Shown here: one piece after another, positions 7,222 through 13,126 of the stretch | How the letters are laid out: each line of letters begins with the position of its first letter | Numbering within the stretch: position 1 is the stretch's first letter | Assembly: GCA_035705985.1 (NCBI GenBank) | Contig: DASSVP010000050.1 | Span: 1-15,646, forward strand | Direction of reading: 5' to 3' | Length of the DNA: 15,646 nucleotides | Source of the DNA: JACVRW01 sp035705985 | Lineage (GTDB): Bacteria > Actinomycetota > Thermoleophilia > Solirubrobacterales > Thermoleophilaceae | Translations under genes and position numbers: made by a program | The notes under the pieces: generated by a model | The model's input: only the letters and a program-made list of their open reading frames with translations | Database searches by the model: none | What the model was told of the DNA's origin: nothing

Positions 7222-7865
7222 CCACCCGCCCGGGAGTGCTCGCCCGCGGCCCCTGGCGCCCGGACCAGGTTAAGGCGGTGTGGCGCGAGGATGCGTATGA
7301 GGCCTCGCCCGAGGAGGAGCGGCTCGCCGACGGCGCCGTCGAGGGGCTGCGCGAGCGCGGGTCGCCTGCGCACGACGGCCTCGCCACGAGGCTCGTGGAC
7401 TGGCGCGCCGACGAAGGCCGGCTGCGCCTCGAGCTTCAGCCCGTGCGCTGGGCGCTCCGCCTGCTCGACGATGCCTCGGACAGCCTCACGGCGCTGTGTG
7501 TGGTGCGCTCATCGGACGGCCGCTGGCTGGCCGGCCGCCGCGCCGCCTGGGTCTCGACCTGGGCGAACCGCTGGGCGCTCGGCGCGGGCGGAGCGGTCGA
7601 CCTCGGCGAGAGCCCGGCCGACACGCTCACGCGCGAGCTTCACGAGGAGTGGCAGCTCCACCCGGTCGCGCTCTCGGTCGAGGCCCTGCTCGCGCTCCCG
7701 GGTGGGATGAACATGCTCGTGGGCCTCGCCACCGTGGACGAGCGCGTGGAGCCGGTGCCCGACCGCGAGCACGACGAGTGGGCCTGGTGGCCCGCCGACA
7801 TCGACCGCTGGCCCGCCGAGGCGGACGAGCGGCTCAAGCTGATGGCAGCCCTACTGGGCAGCTGA
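7218..7865 (+). CDS. Nudix hydrolase with N-terminal extension
   Basis: A 215-residue protein whose C-terminal half is a Nudix hydrolase domain. The Nudix box is nearly perfect: Gly125-x5-Glu131-x7-Arg139-Glu-Leu-His-Glu-Glu144. Only the last Gly of the consensus is Gln146. The enzyme should hydrolyse a nucleoside diphosphate linked to some moiety, but the substrate is not evident. Residues 1-85 form an extra region rich in charged residues and Trp, of no recognised family. The GTG at 7218 overlaps the previous stop by 4 bases and is preferred over the in-frame TTG at 7209. The final 32 bases overlap the end of convergent msrA. Confidence 0.82.
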   Translation: MTTRPGVLARGPWRPDQVKAVWREDAYEASPEEERLADGAVEGLRERGSPAHDGLATRLVDWRADEGRLRLELQPVRWALRLLDDASDSLTALCVVRSSDGRWLAGRRAAWVSTWANRWALGAGGAVDLGESPADTLTRELHEEWQLHPVALSVEALLALPGGMNMLVGLATVDERVEPVPDREHDEWAWWPADIDRWPAEADERLKLMAALLGS

Positions 7866-8490
7866 CGCCCGTGCCGCCGACGCCGCAGTAGCCGCTTGGG
7901 TTCTTCGCCAGGTACTGCTGGTGGTAGTCCTCGGCGTAGTAGAACTCGGGCGCGTCCACGATCTCGGTCGTGATCTCGCCGTAGCCCGCGGCGCCCAGCC
8001 GCTCCGCGTAACGCTCGCGCGACGCCTCGGCGGCCTCGCGCTGCGCGTCCGAGTTCACGTAGATCTCGGAGCGGTACTGGGTCCCCACGTCGTTGCCCTG
8101 GCGCATTCCCTGGGTCGGGTCGTGGTTCTCCCAGAAGATCCGCAGCAGCTCCTCGTAGGAGATCTCCTCGGGCCGGAACGCAACGAGCACCACCTCGTTG
8201 TGGCCGGTCCGCCCGCTGCAGACCTCCTCGTAGGTGGGGTTCGGCGTGTAGCCGCCGGCGTACCCGGCCGCTGTCGTGTAGACGCCCGGCGCCTGCCAGA
8301 AGTAACGCTCCACGCCCCAGAAGCAGCCCGCCCCGAAGATGGCGGTCTCGACCCCCTCGGGGAAGGGCGGCTCGAGCGGCGTGCGCAGGACGAAGTGGGT
8401 CTCCGGGACGTGGTAGGGCCGCTCGTCGCGCCCCGGCAGCGCGTCGGCCGGCTCCGGCATCGCGGTCTTGTCACGGAAGAGGAAGCTCAT
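7834..8490 (-). CDS. msrA: Peptide-methionine (S)-S-oxide reductase MsrA
   Basis: A 218-residue cytoplasmic repair enzyme that reduces methionine-S-sulfoxide in proteins and free methionine. The catalytic GCFWG motif is present with Cys56. The family blocks [48 protein letters not shown] and [12 protein letters not shown] follow in order. Two C-terminal Cys (202 and 211, in [12 protein letters not shown]) match the resolving cysteines of the E. coli-type enzyme, with thioredoxin as the usual reductant. The N-terminal [10 protein letters not shown] block is also that of the long E. coli type. The ATG at 8490 has no Shine-Dalgarno site but lies exactly 6 bases after a TACCCT box. The gene is divergent from the P450 gene with 26 bases between starts. 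Confidence 0.97.
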   Translation of the reverse strand: MSFLFRDKTAMPEPADALPGRDERPYHVPETHFVLRTPLEPPFPEGVETAIFGAGCFWGVERYFWQAPGVYTTAAGYAGGYTPNPTYEEVCSGRTGHNEVVLVAFRPEEISYEELLRIFWENHDPTQGMRQGNDVGTQYRSEIYVNSDAQREAAEASRERYAERLGAAGYGEITTEIVDAPEFYYAEDYHQQYLAKNPSGYCGVGGTGVSCPVGLPSA

Positions 8491-8496
8491 GCATCC

Positions 8497-8502
8497 AGGG
8501 TA
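8497..8502 (-). promoter_or_regulatory. -10-like box of msrA
   Basis: TACCCT on the minus strand, followed by 6 bases and then the msrA ATG, predicting a transcript that starts on the start codon. It overlaps the TAACGT of the divergent P450 gene by two bases. No convincing -35 seen. Confidence 0.45.
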
Positions 8503-8506
8503 ACGT
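8501..8506 (+). promoter_or_regulatory. -10-like box of the P450 operon
   Basis: TAACGT (TANNNT type) lies 10 bases before the P450 ATG. The whole intergenic stretch is only 26 bases, so any -35 element would lie within msrA. Confidence 0.3.
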
Positions 8507-8516
8507 CCGGCTCACA

Positions 8517-9698
8517 ATGGAACTGGACTATTTCGCGCCCGACCTGAAGGGCGACCGCTTTCACGAGGAGATGGAGCGGCTGCGGGCAGAGACGTGGCTC
8601 GCGAAGTCCGACCTGGGGTACTTCGTGCTCGACCGCGAGGCCGGCTCGTTCTTCCTCCGCACGAAGAGCGCGACCTTCCCGGGCCTGCGGATCGCGGAGA
8701 TGTTCGACGTCGAGGAGGGGCCTCTCCTCGAGCAGATGCGCCGCAACATCCTGCACATCAACGGCGACGCGCACGGACGCCTCCGCAATCTCGTGAACCC
8801 CGCGTTCACACCGCGCGCGGCGGACCGCTGGCGGCCGGCGATGCGCGAGTTCCTGGAGCGGCTCTGGGAGCCGCTCGCGGGGCGCGGCGAGTGCGAGTTC
8901 GTGGAGGACTTCGCGAAGCCCTACCCGTCGCTCACGATCGCGACCGTGATGGGCGCGCCGCTCGAGGATGCGCCGAAGCTCCACCGCTGGTCCAACCTGA
9001 TCCAGCGCCAGTTCGACCCGCCGAGCCTGATGAACGAGCGGGAGGCGATCGAGGCGGCGTGCGCGGAGTTCTACGAATGGGCGAGCGCGCTCATCGAGCG
9101 CCGCCGCGACGACCCCGGCGAAGACCTGATCTCGACGCTCATCGCGGCGTCGCACGAGGGCGACCGCCTCGACGACGCGGAGTGCATGAACCTCGTGCTG
9201 AACGTGCTGGTGGGCGGTGTCGACACGACGCAGTCGCAGCTGGCCCACGGGCTGCGCGTCTTCGCGCGCCACCCGGACCAGTGGGAGCTGCTCGCCGAGC
9301 GCCCGGAGCTCGCCCCGGCGGCCGTCGAGGAGCTGCTCCGGTACGAGCCGATCACGCCGTTCACCGCCCGCCTGCTGCACGAGGAGGTCGAATACCGCGG
9401 GGTCACGTTCCCGGCGGACTCGGTCGTGATGGTCTGCGCGTTCACCGCGAACCGCGACGGGGTGGACGGCGACGCGGAGGCGTTCGACATCACGGCCGAG
9501 CGCGGCCCGGCCAAGCCGCTCACCTTCGGCGCCGGCGTCCACTACTGCCTGGGGGCGAACCTGGCGCGCGCCGAGCTTCAGGAGGCACTGGCGTTCCTGC
9601 CGTCGCGCATGCCGTGCCTCGAGCTGGCCGGCGAGCCGGAGCTCGGGTCGATTCACGGGATCTACGGGTTGGAGCGGCTGCCGCTGCGATGGAGCTAG
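8517..9698 (+). CDS. Cytochrome P450
   Basis: A 393-residue soluble bacterial P450 (heme-thiolate monooxygenase). The I-helix oxygen-activation motif is Gly233-Gly-Val-Asp-Thr-Thr238. The K-helix ExxR is Glu272-Leu-Leu-Arg275, and the heme loop FGAGVHYCLG carries the axial Cys344. The N-terminal HINGDAHGRLRNLVNPAFTPR block is the C-helix region that contacts heme. It lacks a membrane anchor and needs separate ferredoxin and reductase, neither of which is in the window. Length is normal. Substrate is unknown. It heads an operon with an LLM-class oxidoreductase (10-base overlap) and PPK2. The ATG at 8517 begins the protein at the usual distance from the first conserved segment. Confidence 0.95.
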   Translation: MELDYFAPDLKGDRFHEEMERLRAETWLAKSDLGYFVLDREAGSFFLRTKSATFPGLRIAEMFDVEEGPLLEQMRRNILHINGDAHGRLRNLVNPAFTPRAADRWRPAMREFLERLWEPLAGRGECEFVEDFAKPYPSLTIATVMGAPLEDAPKLHRWSNLIQRQFDPPSLMNEREAIEAACAEFYEWASALIERRRDDPGEDLISTLIAASHEGDRLDDAECMNLVLNVLVGGVDTTQSQLAHGLRVFARHPDQWELLAERPELAPAAVEELLRYEPITPFTARLLHEEVEYRGVTFPADSVVMVCAFTANRDGVDGDAEAFDITAERGPAKPLTFGAGVHYCLGANLARAELQEALAFLPSRMPCLELAGEPELGSIHGIYGLERLPLRWS

Positions 9699-10534
9699 GG
9701 CTCGCGAACTTCCTCACCGACTACGGGATGGCGCCGGCGGAGCTCGGGCGGCAGGCGGAGCAGCGCGGCTTCGAGTCGCTCTTCCTGCCGGAGCACACGC
9801 ACATACCGGTGAGCCGGGAGACGCCCTACCCCGGCGGCGGCGAGCTGCCGTCCGAATACAGCCACACGCTCGACCCATTCGTTGCGCTCGGCGCCGTCGC
9901 GGCAGTGACGGAGCGCCTCAAGATCGGGACCGGCGTCTGCCTCGTGATCGAGCGCGACCCCATCGTCACCGCGAAGGAGGTCGCGACCCTCGACCACCTG
10001 TCGGGCGGGCGCTTCCTGTTCGGCGTGGGCGCCGGCTGGAACATCGAGGAGATGCGAAATCACGGGACCGACCCGTCCACCCGCTTCCGGCGCATGCGCG
10101 AGAGCGTCGGGGCGATGAAGGCGATCTGGACGGAGGACGAGGCGGAGTACCACGGGAAGCTGATCGACTTCGACCCGATCTGGATCTGGCCGAAGCCGGT
10201 CCAGAAGCCGCATCCGCCGGTGCTCGTCGGCGGGCTCGGCGACAAGGTGTACGACCGCGTCGTGGCCTACGGCGACGAGTGGATCCCGAACCGGGTGCAG
10301 AGCCCGGAGGCGCTCGGCGAGCGGATCCGCGAGCTCCAGCGACGGGCGGAGGCGGCGGGCCGCGGCCCGATCCCGGTCACCGTCTTCGGCGCGAAGCCGG
10401 AGGTGCGGCTGCTCGAGCGGCTGCGCGCCGCGGGCGTGACGCGGTCGCTGTTCTATCTGCTCCCCGGGCAGTCCGACGCGGTCGAGCGGCAGCTCGACCG
10501 GTTGACGGAGGTGAAGGCCGAGTGGGCCGGCTAG
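9689..10534 (+). CDS. LLM-class F420-dependent oxidoreductase
   Basis: A 281-residue luciferase-like TIM-barrel protein. The opening ELGLANFLTDYGMAPAELGRQAEQRGFESLFLPEH, then ERLKIGTGVCLVIERDPIVTAKEVATLDHLSGGRFLFGVGAGWN and the PVQKPHPPVLVGG strand, are typical of the actinobacterial subgroup that uses coenzyme F420 (Rv2161c-like). Cofactor choice is inferred from the family, since FMN-using relatives exist. The reaction is probably hydride transfer to or from a small organic molecule. The open frame extends far upstream but only as a shadow of the P450 gene. ATG 9689 overlaps the P450 stop by 10 bases, suggesting coupled translation. Its stop lies 13 bases inside the PPK2 gene. Confidence 0.9.
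   Translation: MELGLANFLTDYGMAPAELGRQAEQRGFESLFLPEHTHIPVSRETPYPGGGELPSEYSHTLDPFVALGAVAAVTERLKIGTGVCLVIERDPIVTAKEVATLDHLSGGRFLFGVGAGWNIEEMRNHGTDPSTRFRRMRESVGAMKAIWTEDEAEYHGKLIDFDPIWIWPKPVQKPHPPVLVGGLGDKVYDRVVAYGDEWIPNRVQSPEALGERIRELQRRAEAAGRGPIPVTVFGAKPEVRLLERLRAAGVTRSLFYLLPGQSDAVERQLDRLTEVKAEWAG
10507..10511 (+). promoter_or_regulatory. Shine-Dalgarno site of the PPK2 gene
   Basis: GGAGG lies 10 bases before the GTG at 10522, inside the end of the LLM oxidoreductase gene. It supports this start over the further upstream ATG at 10279. Confidence 0.55.
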
Positions 10535-11295
10535 ACGAGCTCGACCTGTCCCTCGAGCTCTCGAAGAGCGATTACGCGGAGCGGCTCGAGGCGGCGCAGG
10601 AGCGGCTCACCGCACTGCGGCTTGCGCTCGGCGGGAAGCTGCCCGGCCACGCCGGCCGGCTCGGCCCGGCGCTCGCCGTCGTGCTCGAGGGGTGGGATGC
10701 GTCAGGCAAGGGCGGAGCGCTCAAGAGGATGCTCGAGCCGCTCGACCCGCGTCACGTGCGCGTGGCCCAGTACGGCGCGCCCACGGACACCGAGAAGCGC
10801 CACCACTTCCTGTGGCGCTTCTGGCCGGCGCTGCCGGGCCTCGGCGGGATGACCGTGTTCGACCGCTCGTGGTACGGCCGCGTGCTCGTGGAGCGCGTGG
10901 AGGGCTTCGCAACACGGGAGGAGTGGGAGCGCGCCTACGACACGATCGTGGAGTTCGAGCGCTCCTTCTGCGCCGAGAGCGGCATGCTCGTGAAGTTCTG
11001 GCTTCACGTCTCAGACGAGGAGCAGCTCCGTCGCTTCCAGAGGCGAGCGGAGGACCCGCTGAAAAGCTGGAAGATCACGGACGATGACTGGCGCAACCGC
11101 GAGAAGCGGCTCGAGTATCTGGACGCGCTGGAGGACATGTTCCAGCGGACCGCGCACCCCGAGTCCCCCTGGCACCTGATTGAGGGCGACTCGAAGCGAT
11201 ACGCGCGCGTGAAGGTGATCGAGACCCTGAACGCGGAGATCGAGCGCGGGATGCGCGAGCGCGGCTTCCCGCTGCCTAGCCCGCGAACAGAGTGA
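10522..11295 (+). CDS. Polyphosphate kinase 2 (PPK2) family, AMP-phosphotransferase-like
   Basis: A 257-residue PPK2-family kinase, which moves phosphate between polyphosphate and nucleotides. The Walker A is EGWDASGKGG (around residues 57-65), the Walker B segment is MTVFDRSWYGRVLVERVEGF (Asp114), and the lid region reads APTDTEKRHHFLWRFWPALP. The wording DRSWYGRVLVERVEG and KITDDDWRNREK resembles the polyphosphate:AMP phosphotransferase (class II) type more than the ADP type, which has a different residue string there. The AMP to ADP assignment is inference. Only one PPK2 domain is present, whereas the classic fused PAP enzyme has two. It starts at a GTG overlapping the LLM gene by 13 bases with a GGAGG ahead of it. 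It overlaps nucS at the 3' end by 20 bases. Confidence 0.9.
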   Translation: MGRLDELDLSLELSKSDYAERLEAAQERLTALRLALGGKLPGHAGRLGPALAVVLEGWDASGKGGALKRMLEPLDPRHVRVAQYGAPTDTEKRHHFLWRFWPALPGLGGMTVFDRSWYGRVLVERVEGFATREEWERAYDTIVEFERSFCAESGMLVKFWLHVSDEEQLRRFQRRAEDPLKSWKITDDDWRNREKRLEYLDALEDMFQRTAHPESPWHLIEGDSKRYARVKVIETLNAEIERGMRERGFPLPSPRTE

Positions 11296-11935
11296 GGTCG
11301 GGTTCGCGCTCGCCCTTCAGCACCGCGACGTCGATCTCCACGCACCCGATGCCACGAGACTCGGCAAGCCTGCGGGCCTGCGGCCTGATCGCCTGAGCGG
11401 CAAGAACCCCACGGCAGCGGTGAAGGCCGGGCTCCTCGCAGATGCGCTCCAGGTAGCGCGTGAGCTGCTCGACCGCGTCGATCGTTCCGACGCGCTTGAT
11501 CTCGACCGCGACGAACTCGTCGTTGTCGTCGCGGCACATCAGGTCCACCGGGCCGATGTCCGTGGGCCACTCCCGGCGCATGAGCCGGAGCCCCTCCGGC
11601 GGCGCCTCGGCGAGCAGCTCCTGAAGCTCCCGCTCGACGCCCTCCTTCTCGAGCGCGGCCGCCTCGCCCATGTCATGCGTGACATCCGAGATCACGTCGG
11701 CGATGCGGATCTCGATGCGGTCGTCGGCGCCCTTCTTGCGCACGACGAGCGAGCCCGGCTCCTCCTCGATGACGGTCGGAGGAGTCATCCAGTTCTGCGG
11801 CTTGTAGCCGCCGGTGTCGGCATGGACCATCAGCGACCCGTCCGACTTGAGCATGAGCAGCCTGAGCGCCTCCGGCAGCACGGTGGACAACCGGCCCGAG
11901 TAACGAACCTCGCACCTGGCAACGATCAAGCGCAC
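11276..11935 (-). CDS. nucS: Mismatch-specific endonuclease NucS/EndoMS
   Basis: A 219-residue DNA repair nuclease that cuts both strands at mismatches in actinobacteria and archaea that lack MutS/MutL. The N-terminal domain shows the family pattern MRLIVARCEVRYSGRL and DTGGYKPQNWMTPP. The C-terminal RecB-like nuclease core has Asp131 (GPVDLMCRD) and Glu145-Ile-Lys147 (AVEIKRVG). The Asp-Glu spacing is 14, as in the characterised enzymes. QLTRYLE and the AAQAIRPQARRLAESRGI segment follow. The tail DLTLFAG resembles the clamp-binding motif through which NucS is recruited to the sliding clamp. The GTG start at 11935 has no Shine-Dalgarno site but lies 6 bases after TAGGTT. Confidence 0.95.
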   Translation of the reverse strand: MRLIVARCEVRYSGRLSTVLPEALRLLMLKSDGSLMVHADTGGYKPQNWMTPPTVIEEEPGSLVVRKKGADDRIEIRIADVISDVTHDMGEAAALEKEGVERELQELLAEAPPEGLRLMRREWPTDIGPVDLMCRDDNDEFVAVEIKRVGTIDAVEQLTRYLERICEEPGLHRCRGVLAAQAIRPQARRLAESRGIGCVEIDVAVLKGEREPDLTLFAG

Positions 11936-11941
11936 GTCTTG

Positions 11942-11947
11942 AACCTA
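11942..11947 (-). promoter_or_regulatory. -10-like box of nucS
   Basis: TAGGTT on the minus strand, then 6 bases, then the GTG start: the arrangement expected for a leaderless message. Upstream, 11948-12060 holds nothing else I can name, apart from a locally AT-rich patch at about 12006-12031. Confidence 0.45.
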
Positions 11948-12060
11948 ATCCGCGCGCCGGACGGGCGAACGGCGGGCATTGAGGGGGACCTTCCGATGTT
12001 TGCCGCGTATATGACGGTTAACTTCGATAGGTCACCCGCCGCGGCCGGATCCGGTGCCCT

Positions 12061-12795
12061 TCACCGCCGCCGTTTGCGCCGGAGCAGCAGCCCGCCGCCG
12101 AGTCCCAGCGCCGCCAGGCCGGCGGCGATCAGGGTCGGGCGGGCTCGCAGGCGGCGGTACTCGCCCTCGACCTCGGGCCACAGGGTGTCCGAGATCAGCG
12201 TGGCCGCCGCGTCGGGCGTGGCCGCCAGGTCGGAGACGGGGATCGGCTCGGAGAACGCCACCTGCACGCGGCGGGGCACCGGGAGCCCGCCGCGGAAGAT
12301 CTTCTCGGTTCCGGTGATCGCGCACGGCACCAGCGGCGCGCCGGTCTCGAGCGCGAGGCGGCCCGCGCCGCGGCGCGGGTGGCCGAGCTGGTCCGGGTCG
12401 CGCACGCGCGTTCCCTCCGGGAACAGCGCGAGCAGGCCGCCCTGGCGCAAGATCGTGCGCGCGGTCTCGAGCGCCTCCGCGTCGGCCTGGCCGCGGCGCA
12501 CCGGGAAGGCGCCGAGGCGCACGAGCAGCCTCCCGTAGCGAGCCTCGATCAGCTCCGTCTTCGCCATGAAGCGCACCTGCCGGCGCGTGCAGACGCCGAT
12601 GAAGAACGAGTCCCAGAAGCTCTTGTGATTGGGCGCGACGATCGCCGCGCCCTCGGCCGGGATGTGCTCCGCGCCCGACACGTGCATACGGAAATACAGG
12701 CGGAACAGCGGTGACACGATCCCCCGCACAAGCGCATACAGCAAGCGGGAAACGCCCTTCTCACGAGCCAGTCCGTGGGCCTCCGCATTAGTCAC
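12061..12795 (-). CDS. PlsC-like 1-acylglycerol-3-phosphate acyltransferase
   Basis: A 244-residue membrane-associated acyltransferase of the PlsC/LPLAT family, which adds an acyl chain to lysophosphatidic acid or a similar acceptor. The catalytic HX4D is His57-Lys-Ser-Phe-Trp-Asp62 in APNHKSFWDSFFIG. The second substrate motif is FPEGTR (125-130), and VPCAITGTEKIF fits the fourth block. Residues 14-35 are hydrophobic and may dip into the membrane. Residues about 222-238 form a clear C-terminal membrane span ending in a basic RRKRRR tail. The extra C-terminal anchor is seen in some actinobacterial members. The GTG start at 12795 is 8 bases after a TAGGTT box and lacks a Shine-Dalgarno site. 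The exact acceptor is not determined. Confidence 0.9.
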   Translation of the reverse strand: MTNAEAHGLAREKGVSRLLYALVRGIVSPLFRLYFRMHVSGAEHIPAEGAAIVAPNHKSFWDSFFIGVCTRRQVRFMAKTELIEARYGRLLVRLGAFPVRRGQADAEALETARTILRQGGLLALFPEGTRVRDPDQLGHPRRGAGRLALETGAPLVPCAITGTEKIFRGGLPVPRRVQVAFSEPIPVSDLAATPDAAATLISDTLWPEVEGEYRRLRARPTLIAAGLAALGLGGGLLLRRKRRR

Positions 12796-12803
12796 AGAGC
12801 GGG

Positions 12804-12809
12804 AACCTA
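12804..12809 (-). promoter_or_regulatory. -10-like box of the PlsC gene
   Basis: TAGGTT on the minus strand, identical to the box at nucS, 8 bases before the GTG start. The predicted leader is 1-2 bases long. Confidence 0.4.
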
Positions 12810-12827
12810 AGCGTTTCCTCAGAAGTC

Positions 12828-12835
12828 AGGAGGGG
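12828..12835 (+). promoter_or_regulatory. Shine-Dalgarno site of the CsbD-like gene
   Basis: AGGAGGGG lies 13 bases before the ATG at 12849. The spacing is long but the match is strong, so this gene appears leadered, unlike several of its neighbours. Confidence 0.5.
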
Positions 12836-12848
12836 TAACCCGCCACCC

Positions 12849-13037
12849 ATGAGCATCTTCGACAAGATCACGGGACGTGCCAAGAAGGCTGCCGGCGACG
12901 TGTCAGGCGACAGCTCGCTTCGTGCCCAGGGCCGGCGCGAGGAGCGCAAGGGCGAGGAGAAGGAGAAGCTCGCCGAAGCGCAGGAGCGCGCCGACGAGAA
13001 GGCCCAGGATGTGGCCGACCTCGAGCGCCGCACCTGA
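12849..13037 (+). CDS. CsbD-like stress protein
   Basis: A 62-residue, highly charged protein of the CsbD family. The pattern DKITGRAKKAAGDVSGDSSLRAQGR matches the family's K..G..K...G...GD..L...G core; the remainder is a Glu/Lys/Arg/Ala helix. In other bacteria csbD genes are under general stress control (sigma B in Bacillus), but the molecular function is not known. It is monocistronic: divergent from the PlsC gene, and followed 27 bases later by a strong hairpin that separates it from the AI-2E-family gene. It is small enough to be missed by length cut-offs. Confidence 0.85.
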   Translation: MSIFDKITGRAKKAAGDVSGDSSLRAQGRREERKGEEKEKLAEAQERADEKAQDVADLERRT

Positions 13038-13064
13038 GTCCGGCGCACACGCTGAAATGAAGTC

Positions 13065-13095
13065 ACGGACGGGCGCCTCCACGGCGCCCGTCCGT
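13065..13095 (+). terminator. Strong hairpin, probable terminator after the CsbD-like gene
   Basis: The arms ACGGACGGGCGCC (13065-13077) and GGCGCCCGTCCGT (13083-13095) are perfectly complementary over 13 bases around a 5-base loop TCCAC. No T-run follows (CGTTCC). It would therefore be a U-tract-less terminator as proposed for actinobacteria, or an RNA-stabilising hairpin. Confidence 0.75.
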
Positions 13096-13114
13096 CGTTC
13101 CGGGGGCGTACCGT

Positions 13115-13120
13115 AGGAAG
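13115..13120 (+). promoter_or_regulatory. Shine-Dalgarno site of the AI-2E family gene
   Basis: AGGAAG lies 6 bases before the ATG at 13127. A TACCGT at 13109-13114 could be a -10 box, but that would place transcription start inside the gap and remove this site, so the two readings compete. Confidence 0.5.
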
Positions 13121-13126
13121 CTGCGC

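Noticed and set aside
8594..9688. Upstream extension of the LLM oxidoreductase frame as a fused protein
   Set aside because: The extension is the +2 shadow of the P450 gene, with Arg/Ala/Gly-rich composition; the recognisable protein begins at ATG 9689.
2056..10534. Natural product biosynthetic cluster
   Set aside because: Tailoring-type enzymes are present, but there is no scaffold-building enzyme and unrelated housekeeping genes are interspersed; kept only as a low-scored observation.
11997..12060. Short plus-strand ORF beginning at the ATG in the nucS/PlsC gap
   Set aside because: It has no ribosome site or stop in the gap and runs on antisense into the PlsC gene with Arg/Ser-rich shadow composition.
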